Below are positions 1-7,423 of a DNA stretch of 14,011 nt, piece by piece. The stretch's first letter is position 1, and each line of letters opens with the position of its first letter. Below the pieces are notes generated by a model. That model was not told where the DNA came from, ran no database searches, and worked only from the letters and a program-made list of their open reading frames with translations. Source of the stretch: an archaeon (GTDB lineage Archaea; Asgardarchaeota; Hermodarchaeia; Hermodarchaeales; Hermodarchaeaceae); assembly GCA_016550405.1 (NCBI GenBank), contig JABXGX010000059.1, positions 1 through 14,011 on the forward strand, given 5' to 3'. A program made the position numbers and the translations under genes.

Positions 1-138
1 TAAGTCTTGTAGTTCATTAGCTAGCGTACGGACGGCTTGGCGAAGCAACTCTGACCGATTGGCAAAGCCTCCTGCGGTTTGTAAGCGATCGAGTGCATTC
101 AATTCCTGGTCATTGAGTGAAATGCTGATAATTGGCAT
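1..138 (-). CDS. Ribbon-helix-helix (CopG/NikR-type) transcriptional regulator, partial
   Basis: Read on the minus strand, 46 codons run open from an ATG at 138 to the window edge, so the C-terminal part is missing. The translation starts MPIISISLNDQELNALDRL and continues with a second helix containing NRSELLRQAVRTL. This is the N-terminal strand (alternating I-S-I-S-L) and the two helices of a ribbon-helix-helix DNA-binding domain; the NRSE..R motif is typical of CopG and NikR proteins. A GGTG ribosome binding site lies 5 to 6 bases before the ATG. The gene diverges from a ZnuA-like metal-binding protein, which favours a metal-responsive repressor such as a NikR relative. The metal-binding C-terminal domain that would prove this lies outside the window, so the short CopG type remains possible. 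Confidence 0.75.
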   Translation of the reverse strand, partial: MPIISISLNDQELNALDRLQTAGGFANRSELLRQAVRTLANELQDL

Positions 139-160
139 TTAAGCACCATGAAGAGTGTTT

Positions 161-228
161 GTTAATAAAAATACCAGAAAGATTATTAATATTCGGTGTT
201 ATTAACATTTACCTTTGAAGTTAATAAC
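161..228. promoter_or_regulatory. Candidate operator: paired AT-rich inverted repeats
   Basis: A perfect 9-base inverted repeat, GTTATTAAC at 198-206 and GTTAATAAC at 220-228, is separated by 13 bases, so the half-sites start 22 bases apart, about two helical turns. A weaker copy of the same layout lies just upstream: GTTAATAAA at 161-169 and ATTATTAAT at 182-190, 12 bases apart. Both sit in the divergent gap between the ribbon-helix-helix regulator and the metal-binding protein, where the promoters must also lie. Widely spaced dyad half-sites are known for NikR-type regulators. Binding by the neighbouring regulator is inference. AT-rich sequence makes chance repeats more likely, but a perfect 9-base dyad is still noteworthy. 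Confidence 0.45.
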
Positions 229-256
229 TTCACTTTATACGATTTAGGTGGTATCT

Positions 257-1327
257 ATGCGCCGGGATCTCGTAATATGTTTACTTGGGTTACTAATTGT
301 CAGTGTAACTCCACTGGGATTTATCCCACACGCTTCTGCTCAATCAACTCCTGCACTCCAAATTGCCGTGTCGATTCTGCCATTAGGTGGTATCGTCCGT
401 GAAGTTGGAGGGGTCCAAGCAGAGGTGTCCATTCTTCTTCCTGAGGGAATCGATCCCCATGCCTTCACTCTGACCCAGGCGGTCATCGATACCGCCACCG
501 CTGCTGATCTGCTCGTGCTGACAGGACATTTTGCTTGGGAAGAAGAGCTTGCTACTCAGGTTGGAAAACCATACATTACGCTTGAAGACTATGAGTCCTT
601 TGGGGCAACCTTACTTCCCTTGTATGGTCATGAGGTCTCAGAACAACAGAGTTTAGGAGGTTTGCGACAGCATGAACATAGCGAAAATCTTCATGGGTAT
701 TGGTTGTTACCCCAAAACGCGATAGCAATTGCCAATGCTACTCGAAATTTGTGCAGTGTACTCAACTCCACATATTCTCAATACTGGCAGAATCGTTTTT
801 TCGAGTTTGTTTCTAAAGTCGCTGAATTGGAGGCTTTCATTTCCGAACAAAATATTCTTTATCAATTTTCCATGCTGAAGGTTATCATTACCTTTCCCGC
901 AGAAGCTTACATCGCGGAGGCTTTAGGACTCCAAGTGAGGGGCCTTCTTATGGAAGATGAGAATGTTTTCATTACAGGTCCGGAGCTTATTGAAGTTGAA
1001 CAAGCACTCCAGAATGGTTCTATAAGCCTGATTTTAGCCTCTGATATAGCACAGCTTCAAGCGGCTGGTGAGTTTGCCCAACAACTTTCTTCGGATTCAG
1101 AAGTTCCCATTGTGTGGGTTCGTGTGATCTTTTCTGCACTCGAAGATTATGTTGGTATCATGGCCTATAATACGGGGGTCATCTCTATTGGTGCCAGCGG
1201 AGGGCTCCCCCCTGCAGCTGATTTCCTTAGCATCAGTATGCCCGTGATAATCATTGCTGCGGTTCTGGGAATCCTTACGGTCCTTGAACTTGTGCTTCTC
1301 ATTCGATGTACGCGAGCACAGGACTAA
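257..1327 (+). CDS. ZnuA/TroA-like metal-binding protein with C-terminal membrane anchor
   Basis: A 356-residue exported protein of the cluster A-I (ZnuA/TroA) substrate-binding family, which capture Zn or Mn for ABC importers. The start is the ATG at 257, preceded by AGGTGG with 5 bases spacing; a GTG nine bases upstream is less likely. Residues 1-28 form a signal peptide ending in A-S-A-Q. The first ligand motif D-P-H-A-F (His68) and the second H-G-Y-W-L (His146) are present, and a His-containing loop lies at 125-146. The third usual His (S-H-D-A-F-G-Y in the family) is replaced by Phe213 in T-F-P-A-E-A-Y. The final Y-x3-M-x2-N motif is kept at 299-305. A hydrophobic helix at about 327-349 followed by Arg suggests membrane anchoring rather than a lipid anchor. 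No ABC permease or ATPase gene is adjacent. Metal specificity cannot be read, and the altered site could mean a changed ligand. Confidence 0.75.
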   Translation: MRRDLVICLLGLLIVSVTPLGFIPHASAQSTPALQIAVSILPLGGIVREVGGVQAEVSILLPEGIDPHAFTLTQAVIDTATAADLLVLTGHFAWEEELATQVGKPYITLEDYESFGATLLPLYGHEVSEQQSLGGLRQHEHSENLHGYWLLPQNAIAIANATRNLCSVLNSTYSQYWQNRFFEFVSKVAELEAFISEQNILYQFSMLKVIITFPAEAYIAEALGLQVRGLLMEDENVFITGPELIEVEQALQNGSISLILASDIAQLQAAGEFAQQLSSDSEVPIVWVRVIFSALEDYVGIMAYNTGVISIGASGGLPPAADFLSISMPVIIIAAVLGILTVLELVLLIRCTRAQD

Positions 1328-1370
1328 CCGTCCGAAACCCTTTTTACAAGGCTAAGGAAGGATGCCAAGA

Positions 1371-1574
1371 GTGGAATCTCAAATGGCGATTGTTACGTGT
1401 CCTGAATGTGGTTTCCAGTTTGATACAAGTTATGGACGAGTTATGGCATGTGGTGGTTGTCCCTCAGCAACAATGGGTAATTGTGGGTATGCCAAGTGTC
1501 CTCGTTGCCAACATGAGTTTCTACTCAATGAAACGATTGAATCGACGCAACAGTTTGGACGTCGAGTTGCCTGA
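1371..1574 (+). CDS. Small cysteine-rich zinc ribbon protein
   Basis: A protein of about 67 to 70 residues with seven cysteines: C-P-E-C-G, then C-G-G-C-P, then G-N-C-G, then C-P-R-C-Q-H-E-F. The pattern is that of small archaeal zinc ribbon proteins, some of which I recall near iron or metal uptake genes; that link is family memory and not shown here. The GTG at 1371 is chosen because AAGGAAGG at 1354-1361 lies 9 bases upstream; the ATG at 1362 directly abuts that site, and another ATG at 1383 would give a protein starting M-A-I-V-T-C-P-E-C. It lies 35 to 43 bases behind the metal-binding protein on the same strand, so probably shares its transcript, and ends 4 bases from the convergent leuS stop. 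A role in metal handling is inference. Confidence 0.65.
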   Translation: MESQMAIVTCPECGFQFDTSYGRVMACGGCPSATMGNCGYAKCPRCQHEFLLNETIESTQQFGRRVA

Positions 1575-1578
1575 TGTT

Positions 1579-4473
1579 CTATTCGAGAAACAGGGCTGGA
1601 CGACCTGGTAACGCCTTCGGCGCTCGGTTCTCTGGATCTGTAGTTGGCTTATCCCCATCTTGGACATTCACTTCAAAACCAGTTTCAGATTGAATGAGGT
1701 CACGGTTTTCCTTGATAGCGTTCTTTTCCGTCGCCTTATCGACGAAGGTCCAAAAGCCTCCTGCTTTCACAATAGCTTGGACAAATTCGTTAACATCTTT
1801 TCCTCGTTTTTTCAATTTAGGGTCCTTCATCAAAATAGACATCAAATCTTTGACCGTTGGCGCAGCGTTAGCTTTGGTTACCTTCTTCAAGGCATCGTAT
1901 TTCCAACTGGAACTGATGAAAATATGGACGGTTGTAGCCTTTTTGCCTTTCAGGAGTCTTTTGATTTCTTTGATATCTGAAATGGCGTGCAACACCACAT
2001 CCATGGCCTTCTCAGTTTTTTCATTTATGAATTGCTCGTCTGGTGTTGGCCAAGCTTCTAATGAAACAAATGATATGCTCCCGAGTCGTTCCCAGATTTC
2101 CTCGCATAGATGGGGCATTAAGGGTGCTAGCAGTTTCACCCACCGGGTCACTACATACCGTAATACGGCGTCTCGTTCTTGACTAGCGCTTTTCATGCGC
2201 CGAATATAGAATTCGACATCTCCTAGCAATTGGAAGAAAGTCTGTAGTGCATAATTGCGAATCTTGAGTTGGTCTAATGAAGTAGTAGCATCGCGAATAG
2301 TTGTATTGATCTTTGATAAAATCCAATGGCTCATCATGCCTATCTTGGATGCATCCAAATCTGTTTCTGGTATTTTCGAGCTCTCTTCAAGTATCCGGAC
2401 TAGGCGTGAGACACGTCGTTGGACATTAGTGACGTCTTTCTCCTTCCAATCAACTAGTGATTGCAGGTCTCCGATTTGACTAATGTATAAGCGAAAAAGA
2501 TCAGCACCGTATCGTTTTGGTATCTCAGCCATGGGAATGAAGTTTCCTTTACTTTTACTCATCTTTTCGCCTTCACGATTCACGAATTCGTTGAGTGTTA
2601 TAGCCTTCGGCCAGAATTTCTGAGGAAATAAAGCGGCGTGATGAAAGATGAAGAATGAGAGGTGGTTTGGGATATGTGCGACTGCTGTGTGGCGTTGATC
2701 ATTGGGATACCAGTATTCAACTTCCGTTCGCATCGCTGTCAAGACATCCTTGGAGATGCCTGTCTTTTCCGTTACTGCGTCGATGGTTCCTTTTCCTAAG
2801 AGGACATAATCAAAGAAGCTTAGGTCTAGCTGTTGGGCCGTGATCTGATTCGATCTGATGTGATTGATGATTAAATAGAAGATCATGTAGATGGTCGAAT
2901 CGGATAAGGATTCAATGACCCATTTGCGATCAAAGGGTAACCGAGTGCCTAGACCCCGTTTTCGTGCTGCGGGGCGTTCTTTCAACCAAGCAAAGGTTGA
3001 TTCGAATAACTTGCGATACATCTCGGGGTAAATGAACATCTGATCTAATGCTTTCGTGGCTTTGGCTTTCCATTCAGGGTTTCCGTAATTGATGAACCAT
3101 TGATCAGGCAGAACTGCCACTACGATATCGTTTCCACAGCGACATACGACTGGTTTCTGGTCAGGTTGGTAAAATTTGAAGGCCCGGTTTTGGTCTTGGA
3201 GAAAGACAATAACATCCTCTTTGATTTCATTAACCTTCCGCCCGGCAAAGGGACCTGTGTTCTCTTTCATTATACCCTGATAATATTCGGCCTTGTAGAG
3301 CGTTTCGGTTGCTTCATCTAATTTTGTTGTTGCTTTTTGGTCTTTGATTTTCATTTTCTCAACGAGTTCAATGGCAGGATGTTCACCGTAATCTTTGATG
3401 CTGATAATGGAAATAGGCTCGATGGCTTTAATGGCTTCAAAATCTAGCTTGAACCCTTGAATGGCTTTCTTGGTTTTCTGGATGTCACGTAGCGCGGCCC
3501 AGTCGAAAGGTGCGTGGGAGGGTACACTATAGACGATCCCTGTTGCGTTCTCAGGATCGACGAATTCTGCTGGTAGGATTAGGAGCTCTCGGTCTTCAAC
3601 AGGAGATTGACAAGTCTTTCCAATTAGTTCTGTTCCTAGAATCTCTTCTAAGCGTTTTGATCGGTAGCCTTGGTTGACGAGTTTTCTCACCGCAGGTTGG
3701 ACTACATACCAGATTTCTTCTCCAACTTGAATCTTGGAATAGGTTGCATTTGGATTGATCCAAACATTTGTGACGCCATAAACGGTCTCGGGACGGAGTG
3801 TGGCGGCGATTAGGAAGCCTTCTTCAAATGGGAATTTCAATGCCACAAATTCTGCAACCTTGGCGTGTTCTCCTTTAAGCAGATCATCTTCGCCTACAGC
3901 ATTGCCACAGGACACACAGTATAGGACTGGATAGCGACCCTTAGTGATATAGCCTAATCGCTGTAGGTTGATGAATTGCCATGTTACAAAGGCATGATAT
4001 TCGGGGTCGTTGGTGGTGAATTTTCGCCTCCAGTCAATGGAATAGCCTAATTTCCGAAAATCACCCTCGAAGACATTAACGAAGAACTGAGCAATGGCTA
4101 GAGGATCAGAAAACGTAGCTAAGACTGAATCAATGTCTTTCTTTGATCGATAGTATCCGATGCTTATTCGGTATTCCTTGAGGATTACAGGATCTTTATC
4201 GCGAATGCGTTTCGCGACCCCAGCGACAGGAGTACCAGTGACATGGGCTGCCATAGGAAACAAGACATTGAACCCACTCATTCGTTTGTACCGAGCGATG
4301 ATATCACCAATGGTGTAGGTTCGACCATGACCCACATGCATGGGCGCATTTGCATAAGGATAGGGTACGGTTAGATAGAACTTGGGACGATTCGGGTTGG
4401 GATCCGCATCAAAGGCTTGGGCTTCTCGCCATCGCATTTGCCATTTGGGTTCAATTTCCTTGAGGTCAATCAT
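1579..4473 (-). CDS. leuS: Leucyl-tRNA synthetase (archaeal type)
   Basis: A 964-residue class I aminoacyl-tRNA synthetase that charges tRNA-Leu with leucine in the cytoplasm. The adenylate-forming signature is H-V-G-H at residues 46-49 (P-M-H-V-G-H-G-R-T-Y), and the second signature K-M-S-K-S is at 637-641 (code at 2562). The inserted editing (CP1) domain shows T-L-R-P-E-T-V-Y-G and G-I-V-Y-S-V-P-S-H-A, which fit the archaeal/eukaryotic LeuRS type rather than IleRS or ValRS. A C-P-x2-C-G-like pair (C-V-S-C-G-N) precedes the editing domain. The length matches archaeal LeuRS. The ATG at 4473 has GGGGAGG at 4489-4483, 9 bases upstream. The gene is single, convergent with the zinc ribbon gene and divergent from the Yip1-like gene. 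Nothing suggests damage. Confidence 0.95.
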   Translation of the reverse strand: MIDLKEIEPKWQMRWREAQAFDADPNPNRPKFYLTVPYPYANAPMHVGHGRTYTIGDIIARYKRMSGFNVLFPMAAHVTGTPVAGVAKRIRDKDPVILKEYRISIGYYRSKKDIDSVLATFSDPLAIAQFFVNVFEGDFRKLGYSIDWRRKFTTNDPEYHAFVTWQFINLQRLGYITKGRYPVLYCVSCGNAVGEDDLLKGEHAKVAEFVALKFPFEEGFLIAATLRPETVYGVTNVWINPNATYSKIQVGEEIWYVVQPAVRKLVNQGYRSKRLEEILGTELIGKTCQSPVEDRELLILPAEFVDPENATGIVYSVPSHAPFDWAALRDIQKTKKAIQGFKLDFEAIKAIEPISIISIKDYGEHPAIELVEKMKIKDQKATTKLDEATETLYKAEYYQGIMKENTGPFAGRKVNEIKEDVIVFLQDQNRAFKFYQPDQKPVVCRCGNDIVVAVLPDQWFINYGNPEWKAKATKALDQMFIYPEMYRKLFESTFAWLKERPAARKRGLGTRLPFDRKWVIESLSDSTIYMIFYLIINHIRSNQITAQQLDLSFFDYVLLGKGTIDAVTEKTGISKDVLTAMRTEVEYWYPNDQRHTAVAHIPNHLSFFIFHHAALFPQKFWPKAITLNEFVNREGEKMSKSKGNFIPMAEIPKRYGADLFRLYISQIGDLQSLVDWKEKDVTNVQRRVSRLVRILEESSKIPETDLDASKIGMMSHWILSKINTTIRDATTSLDQLKIRNYALQTFFQLLGDVEFYIRRMKSASQERDAVLRYVVTRWVKLLAPLMPHLCEEIWERLGSISFVSLEAWPTPDEQFINEKTEKAMDVVLHAISDIKEIKRLLKGKKATTVHIFISSSWKYDALKKVTKANAAPTVKDLMSILMKDPKLKKRGKDVNEFVQAIVKAGGFWTFVDKATEKNAIKENRDLIQSETGFEVNVQDGDKPTTDPENRAPKALPGRPALFLE

Positions 4474-4503
4474 AGTATGTAACCTCCCCTCTGTTACGAG
4501 TTT

Positions 4504-4520
4504 GTCTCATAAAAAGGGTT
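4504..4520 (-). promoter_or_regulatory. Possible TATA-type promoter of leuS
   Basis: On the minus strand a T/A-rich stretch (CCCTTTTTATGAG) lies about 30 to 45 bases before the leuS ATG, at the usual distance for an archaeal TATA box followed by a short leader carrying the GGGGAGG site. This is a consensus resemblance only; the box could equally be the A/T-rich block further upstream near 4525. Confidence 0.3.
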
Positions 4521-4721
4521 ATTTTTCGTAGCAATCCCCTCCTACATCTGGGGTGGTTCGCTGTTTGAAAAGAGTCAATGGTTTGGGAGAACGTCATTCC
4601 ACACGGGGATCACTTCGAAAAGAAAATTGAGAGCTCCTAACTTAAAGCTTTCGTCAGAGCTTGAAAACCGAAAGCAAATAAGCGTCCTATACAAGTTGCA
4701 CATATTGGATGGTGCCGCGAC

Positions 4722-5480
4722 ATGACGAAATTACGGTGCCCAGAATGTCTAATTCTTGTGGATCCTGGTGAAGCCGTATGTCCGCAATGCCGGTATCGAT
4801 TTCGGACCGAGCAATTTGAACGAATTCTGCCATTCATGAAACGCCCTGAAAAACAATGGGAATCCCGTCTAACCTTTCGTCAACGCCTTTGGGGCATACT
4901 TCGGTTCCCGGCCGTGGCCTTCTGTGACATTGCACATGAACTGGATAGTGGTGGACCCGCCCTTCTTTTTCTGGCCAACCTAGCAGTTATCGCTCTCTGG
5001 TTTAGAGCAATGGCTTATCATGTCACAGATGCTGGTGCCTTTCTTTTCTACGGCTTTTTTGGGGTTTTTGCGATTCTTGCGCTCCTCTATATGCTTCTAA
5101 ATCTGTTCTACTTCGGAATTATCCAGATGATAATTAACTATTCAGGTCGTGAAGGTCAACTATCTGAAACCTTTCTAATGGGGCAATATGCTCTCCTCCC
5201 CTTTTTATTTGCGAATCTGATTTCTGCTGGGCTGCTTTTTGTCTTTCTCCCGCCTGTGACTTTTGTTGAATTGACGTTTCTGTATATTCATCCCATCTGG
5301 CTCGCTGTTTATGCCTTAGCGAGTATCGCTATGTTGTGGGGCGCAGTTCTTCTTTCTCTAGGAATTCGTGAACGATTCCGCATGTCCTCCGGAACCGCTC
5401 TTGTTATCACGATGAGTGTTACCTTATTTGTTGTAATTGTAGCGATTTTAGTTAGGTTAACTGTAATTCCGATTATTTGA
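4722..5480 (+). CDS. Zinc ribbon plus Yip1-like five-helix membrane protein
   Basis: A 252-residue protein. Residues 6-23 form a short zinc ribbon (C-P-E-C, ten residues, C-P-Q-C), then a linker with many charges, then L-W-G-I-L-R-F-P-A-V-A-F at 56-67, which is the type of amphipathic entry seen before Yip1 domains. Hydrophobic segments follow at about 79-98, 104-126, 128-139 with 155-176, 187-214 and 224-250, giving roughly five membrane helices. Yip1 proteins in eukaryotes sit in ER and Golgi membranes and bind Rab GTPases; archaeal and bacterial Yip1-like proteins are mostly uncharacterised. The ATG at 4722 has GGTG 7 bases upstream. The gene ends 8 bases inside the convergent E1 gene. Its proximity to the ubiquitin operon may be chance. 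Assignment to Yip1 is from topology and the linker motif, not from a conserved signature. Confidence 0.55.
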   Translation: MTKLRCPECLILVDPGEAVCPQCRYRFRTEQFERILPFMKRPEKQWESRLTFRQRLWGILRFPAVAFCDIAHELDSGGPALLFLANLAVIALWFRAMAYHVTDAGAFLFYGFFGVFAILALLYMLLNLFYFGIIQMIINYSGREGQLSETFLMGQYALLPFLFANLISAGLLFVFLPPVTFVELTFLYIHPIWLAVYALASIAMLWGAVLLSLGIRERFRMSSGTALVITMSVTLFVVIVAILVRLTVIPII

Positions 5481-6504
5481 AAACAGCCAAGAGCTTCAGA
5501 GGTTGCGCTAACGCTGTATCGATGATGAAAAGGGGTTCTTTATCCTTCAGGCGTAGTTTTCCAAGGATCTGACTATTGTCAAGAACCTTTCCACGACGGA
5601 TAATCTTGGGGTCTTGTAGACCAAAAGTCATAATCAACCGATTTTTCAATTCAGCAACAGTTTCCTTGCGTCCCACGGCATAAATTTCTCCCTTAAGGCG
5701 GAACCGGTCACTACAAAGAAAACAGTTAGGATTTCGTGCTAGTTTGAGAATGGTAAATTGCTGATAGAGACTATCATAAAATAAGTAATTATCTAGCGGA
5801 CGGCCTACACCCAACAGGTGCTTTAACGCTTCTTGGAATTGGATTCCCGCGATAATGGTTGCTACACTTAACAAAGCGGGGAATTTTGGTGGTGGTTCTT
5901 CGGTTTTGCGGCGTTCGCCTGGTGGTGTACAAGCTTTTTGTAATCGTTCTGCGGGAACTAAAGGTTGGCATTCTAGACAAGCAGTTTCAAAAGGCACGAC
6001 TCGTTGCACGTTCCCCCACCAACCATACATTCCCCCATGCAAGAGGACCTTATTTTTTTGTACACATAAAGAGTTTAACCAACGTCGCGCCTCAAATGTA
6101 TCAAGGCCGTCAACAATGAGATCCGCTTCTTCGTAAATTGTGTGTCGCACATCTTGAATGGCACAATTAATTGCTAATACTTGCACATCAGGATTCATTT
6201 CGCGTAGACGTTGTCCGGCCACGACTGCTTTGGACTTCCCCACATCTTCGTCAAAATAGAGATACTGACGGCTAAGGTTTGAGAGCTCAATGGTATCAAA
6301 GTCAATTACTACAACTTTGCCAATTCCGGTGAGAACCAAGTCAACAGCTACAATGGTACCTAAGGCTCCAATGCCAGTGACAACAACAGTGGATTTTGAG
6401 AGTTTTTCCTGGTCCCACTTCTCAAGTAGCAATTGGCGAGCATAACGCTCAGTCCCAAGGTACACTGGTATTTTCTTGTGTTCCTCAGTAATTTGTTCAT
6501 CCAT
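5473..6504 (-). CDS. E1-like ubiquitin-activating enzyme (ThiF/UBA family)
   Basis: A 343-residue single-chain E1 that would adenylate the Gly-Gly tail of the neighbouring ubiquitin-like protein and pass it to E2. The ATP-binding fold shows G-I-G-A-L-G (44-49), D-F-D (68-70), S-N-L-S-R-Q (75-80), G-K-S-K-A (89-93) and D-G-L-D (132-135). Two C-x2-C pairs (176/179 and 261/264) form the zinc site. Cys192 in K-A-C-T-P-P-G is the likely thioester cysteine by position. Residues about 271-330 resemble a ubiquitin-like beta-grasp, comparable to the E2-recruiting domain of eukaryotic E1. The start is taken at ATG 6504 because AAGGTG at 6519-6514, overlapping the E2 stop, lies 9 bases upstream; a longer reading to 6558 would overlap E2 and adds unlikely sequence. 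It is translationally coupled to E2. UBA5-type or MoeB-like activity for a sulfur carrier is less likely in this context. Confidence 0.9.
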   Translation of the reverse strand: MDEQITEEHKKIPVYLGTERYARQLLLEKWDQEKLSKSTVVVTGIGALGTIVAVDLVLTGIGKVVVIDFDTIELSNLSRQYLYFDEDVGKSKAVVAGQRLREMNPDVQVLAINCAIQDVRHTIYEEADLIVDGLDTFEARRWLNSLCVQKNKVLLHGGMYGWWGNVQRVVPFETACLECQPLVPAERLQKACTPPGERRKTEEPPPKFPALLSVATIIAGIQFQEALKHLLGVGRPLDNYLFYDSLYQQFTILKLARNPNCFLCSDRFRLKGEIYAVGRKETVAELKNRLIMTFGLQDPKIIRRGKVLDNSQILGKLRLKDKEPLFIIDTALAQPLKLLAVFK

Positions 6505-6512
6505 GGGAGGTT

Positions 6513-6974
6513 TCACCTTCGTTGAATTTGGTCCCATCCTGCGTAGCGTTGAACCCAATCTTTAGCGGTTCGTTCGAATTTGACGGAGTCATTTTTTGCT
6601 TCCCGGGATGCTCGTTGATTCAATGGATCGTCTGGATTAGGGAAGTTCAAAAGGTTTCGAAGAGTTTCTATGACACCAGTTAGGGACATGCTAGGAAGCC
6701 AATCCTTTCCTAAGATGCCAACACACACTCGTCCTCGGTAAATATTCGGATGCCAAATTTTGGTCATGAAGCGAACTTGTGGCGGTTCATAGGGAAAAGC
6801 TCGGGGAACCGTAATCTGTAGGACAAATACTCCTCCATCATAAATACCAGTACCTAGTATGAATCCCTGCCATCGTCTCAGGTCGCCTTGGACAGGTTGG
6901 AACGACGGTTCCTCTGTTTCCATGTTTTTTGCTTCAAGGGCTAATCTAGCCCAATAGTCCTCTTCTGATAGCAT
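6513..6974 (-). CDS. E2-like ubiquitin-conjugating enzyme (UBC fold)
   Basis: A 153-residue UBC-fold protein, the usual length of a minimal E2. It shows the strand-turn motif F-P-Y-E-P-P (60-65), then I-W-H-P-N (73-77) with the HPN motif, and the single cysteine of the protein, Cys84, in G-R-V-C-V-G-I-L, the exact position of the thioester cysteine in eukaryotic E2s. D-W-L-P-S-M-S-L (91-98) matches the conserved W-S-P loop, and N-P-D-D-P-L-N (113-119) matches the family N-P-x-P-L-N segment. It would take the modifier from E1 and transfer it to lysines with the RING protein. GAGGCG lies 8 bases before the ATG at 6974. A 199-base gap separates it from the upstream ubiquitin gene, so E2-E1 may also have their own promoter. 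Confidence 0.93.
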   Translation of the reverse strand: MLSEEDYWARLALEAKNMETEEPSFQPVQGDLRRWQGFILGTGIYDGGVFVLQITVPRAFPYEPPQVRFMTKIWHPNIYRGRVCVGILGKDWLPSMSLTGVIETLRNLLNFPNPDDPLNQRASREAKNDSVKFERTAKDWVQRYAGWDQIQRR

Positions 6975-7124
6975 GTGGACAGCGCCTCTTCCTAGATAAG
7001 CCGGTCCCCATTACCCTTACCAACTGCGTTTCCCGTAAATACCTTTTCGGTTGGTTGTACTAAAAATTGGATTCGCTTATGTAAACGCAGTAGAAGCAGG
7101 GAATCTACTGTCATTGAGAGGGGA

Positions 7125-7131
7125 GAAAAAA
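7125..7131 (-). terminator. Possible oligo-T terminator after the ubiquitin gene
   Basis: On the minus strand a run of six T (CAGTTTTTTCTCC) lies about 45 bases beyond the ubiquitin stop codon, inside the 199-base gap before E2. Archaeal RNA polymerase can stop at such T tracts. It could end or weaken transcription of the RING-ubiquitin pair before E2-E1. A single short run is weak evidence. Confidence 0.3.
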
Positions 7132-7173
7132 CTGAGGGACGACTCAGATCGAAACCGTTTGGTTTAGTTAGTC

Positions 7174-7410
7174 TTAGCCGCCCTCGGTCCTCGTGATGAG
7201 GTATAATTTATCATGTGGGGTGATGCCGACACTCTTGATTGTCTGTTCATCGGTTAACTGCGCACCGCGATACGCAAGAATAACGATGTTAGCTGGGATC
7301 CTACGCATCGAAGCAACGCGGTTCCGAATCTCCCCAATAGTAGTATTGGGCTCGACTTCAAGAGCTATGGGGTCACTACCACCAATCGCTGGTACAACTT
7401 CTATTCGCAT
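7174..7410 (-). CDS. Ubiquitin-like protein modifier ending in Gly-Gly
   Basis: A 78-residue beta-grasp protein, nearly the size of ubiquitin (76). T-I-G-E-I-R-N-R-V corresponds to the first helix, A-Y-R-G-A-Q-L to the F-A-G-K-Q-L turn, and D-K-L-Y-L-I-T-R-T-E-G-G to the S-T-L-H-L-V-L-R-L-R-G-G tail. Two GGC codons are followed directly by TAA (7176-7174), so the protein is made with a free Gly-Gly end and needs no processing protease. The Arg equivalent to ubiquitin Arg72 is kept; Arg74 is Glu. Only two lysines are present (59 and 68). The ATG at 7410 is preceded by GGTGG with 6 bases spacing; a TTG at 7416 is a poorer choice. It lies 13 bases behind the RING gene, and E2 and E1 follow. A sulfur carrier (Urm1/SAMP-like) is the alternative, but the E2 and RING neighbours argue against it. 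Confidence 0.92.
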   Translation of the reverse strand: MRIEVVPAIGGSDPIALEVEPNTTIGEIRNRVASMRRIPANIVILAYRGAQLTDEQTIKSVGITPHDKLYLITRTEGG

Positions 7411-7423
7411 TATCAACCACCGA

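Noticed and set aside
1306..1611. Overlapping 101-codon plus-strand frame
   Set aside because: It is out of frame with the cysteine-rich zinc ribbon protein and has no recognisable composition; it also runs into leuS.
4647..4675. Stem-loop GCTTTCG ... CGAAAGC upstream of the Yip1-like gene
   Set aside because: A 7-base stem with a 15-base loop and no clear role is within what chance gives; no riboswitch-like structure is apparent.
6505..6558. Longer E1 start at 6558
   Set aside because: It would overlap the E2 coding end, and the ATG at 6504 has a well-spaced AAGGTG site; the extra 18 residues show no family resemblance.
6975..7173. Hidden small gene or RNA between the ubiquitin and E2 genes
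   Set aside because: No frame of convincing composition and no tRNA-like or stable folded pattern was seen; it most likely holds a terminator and a promoter.
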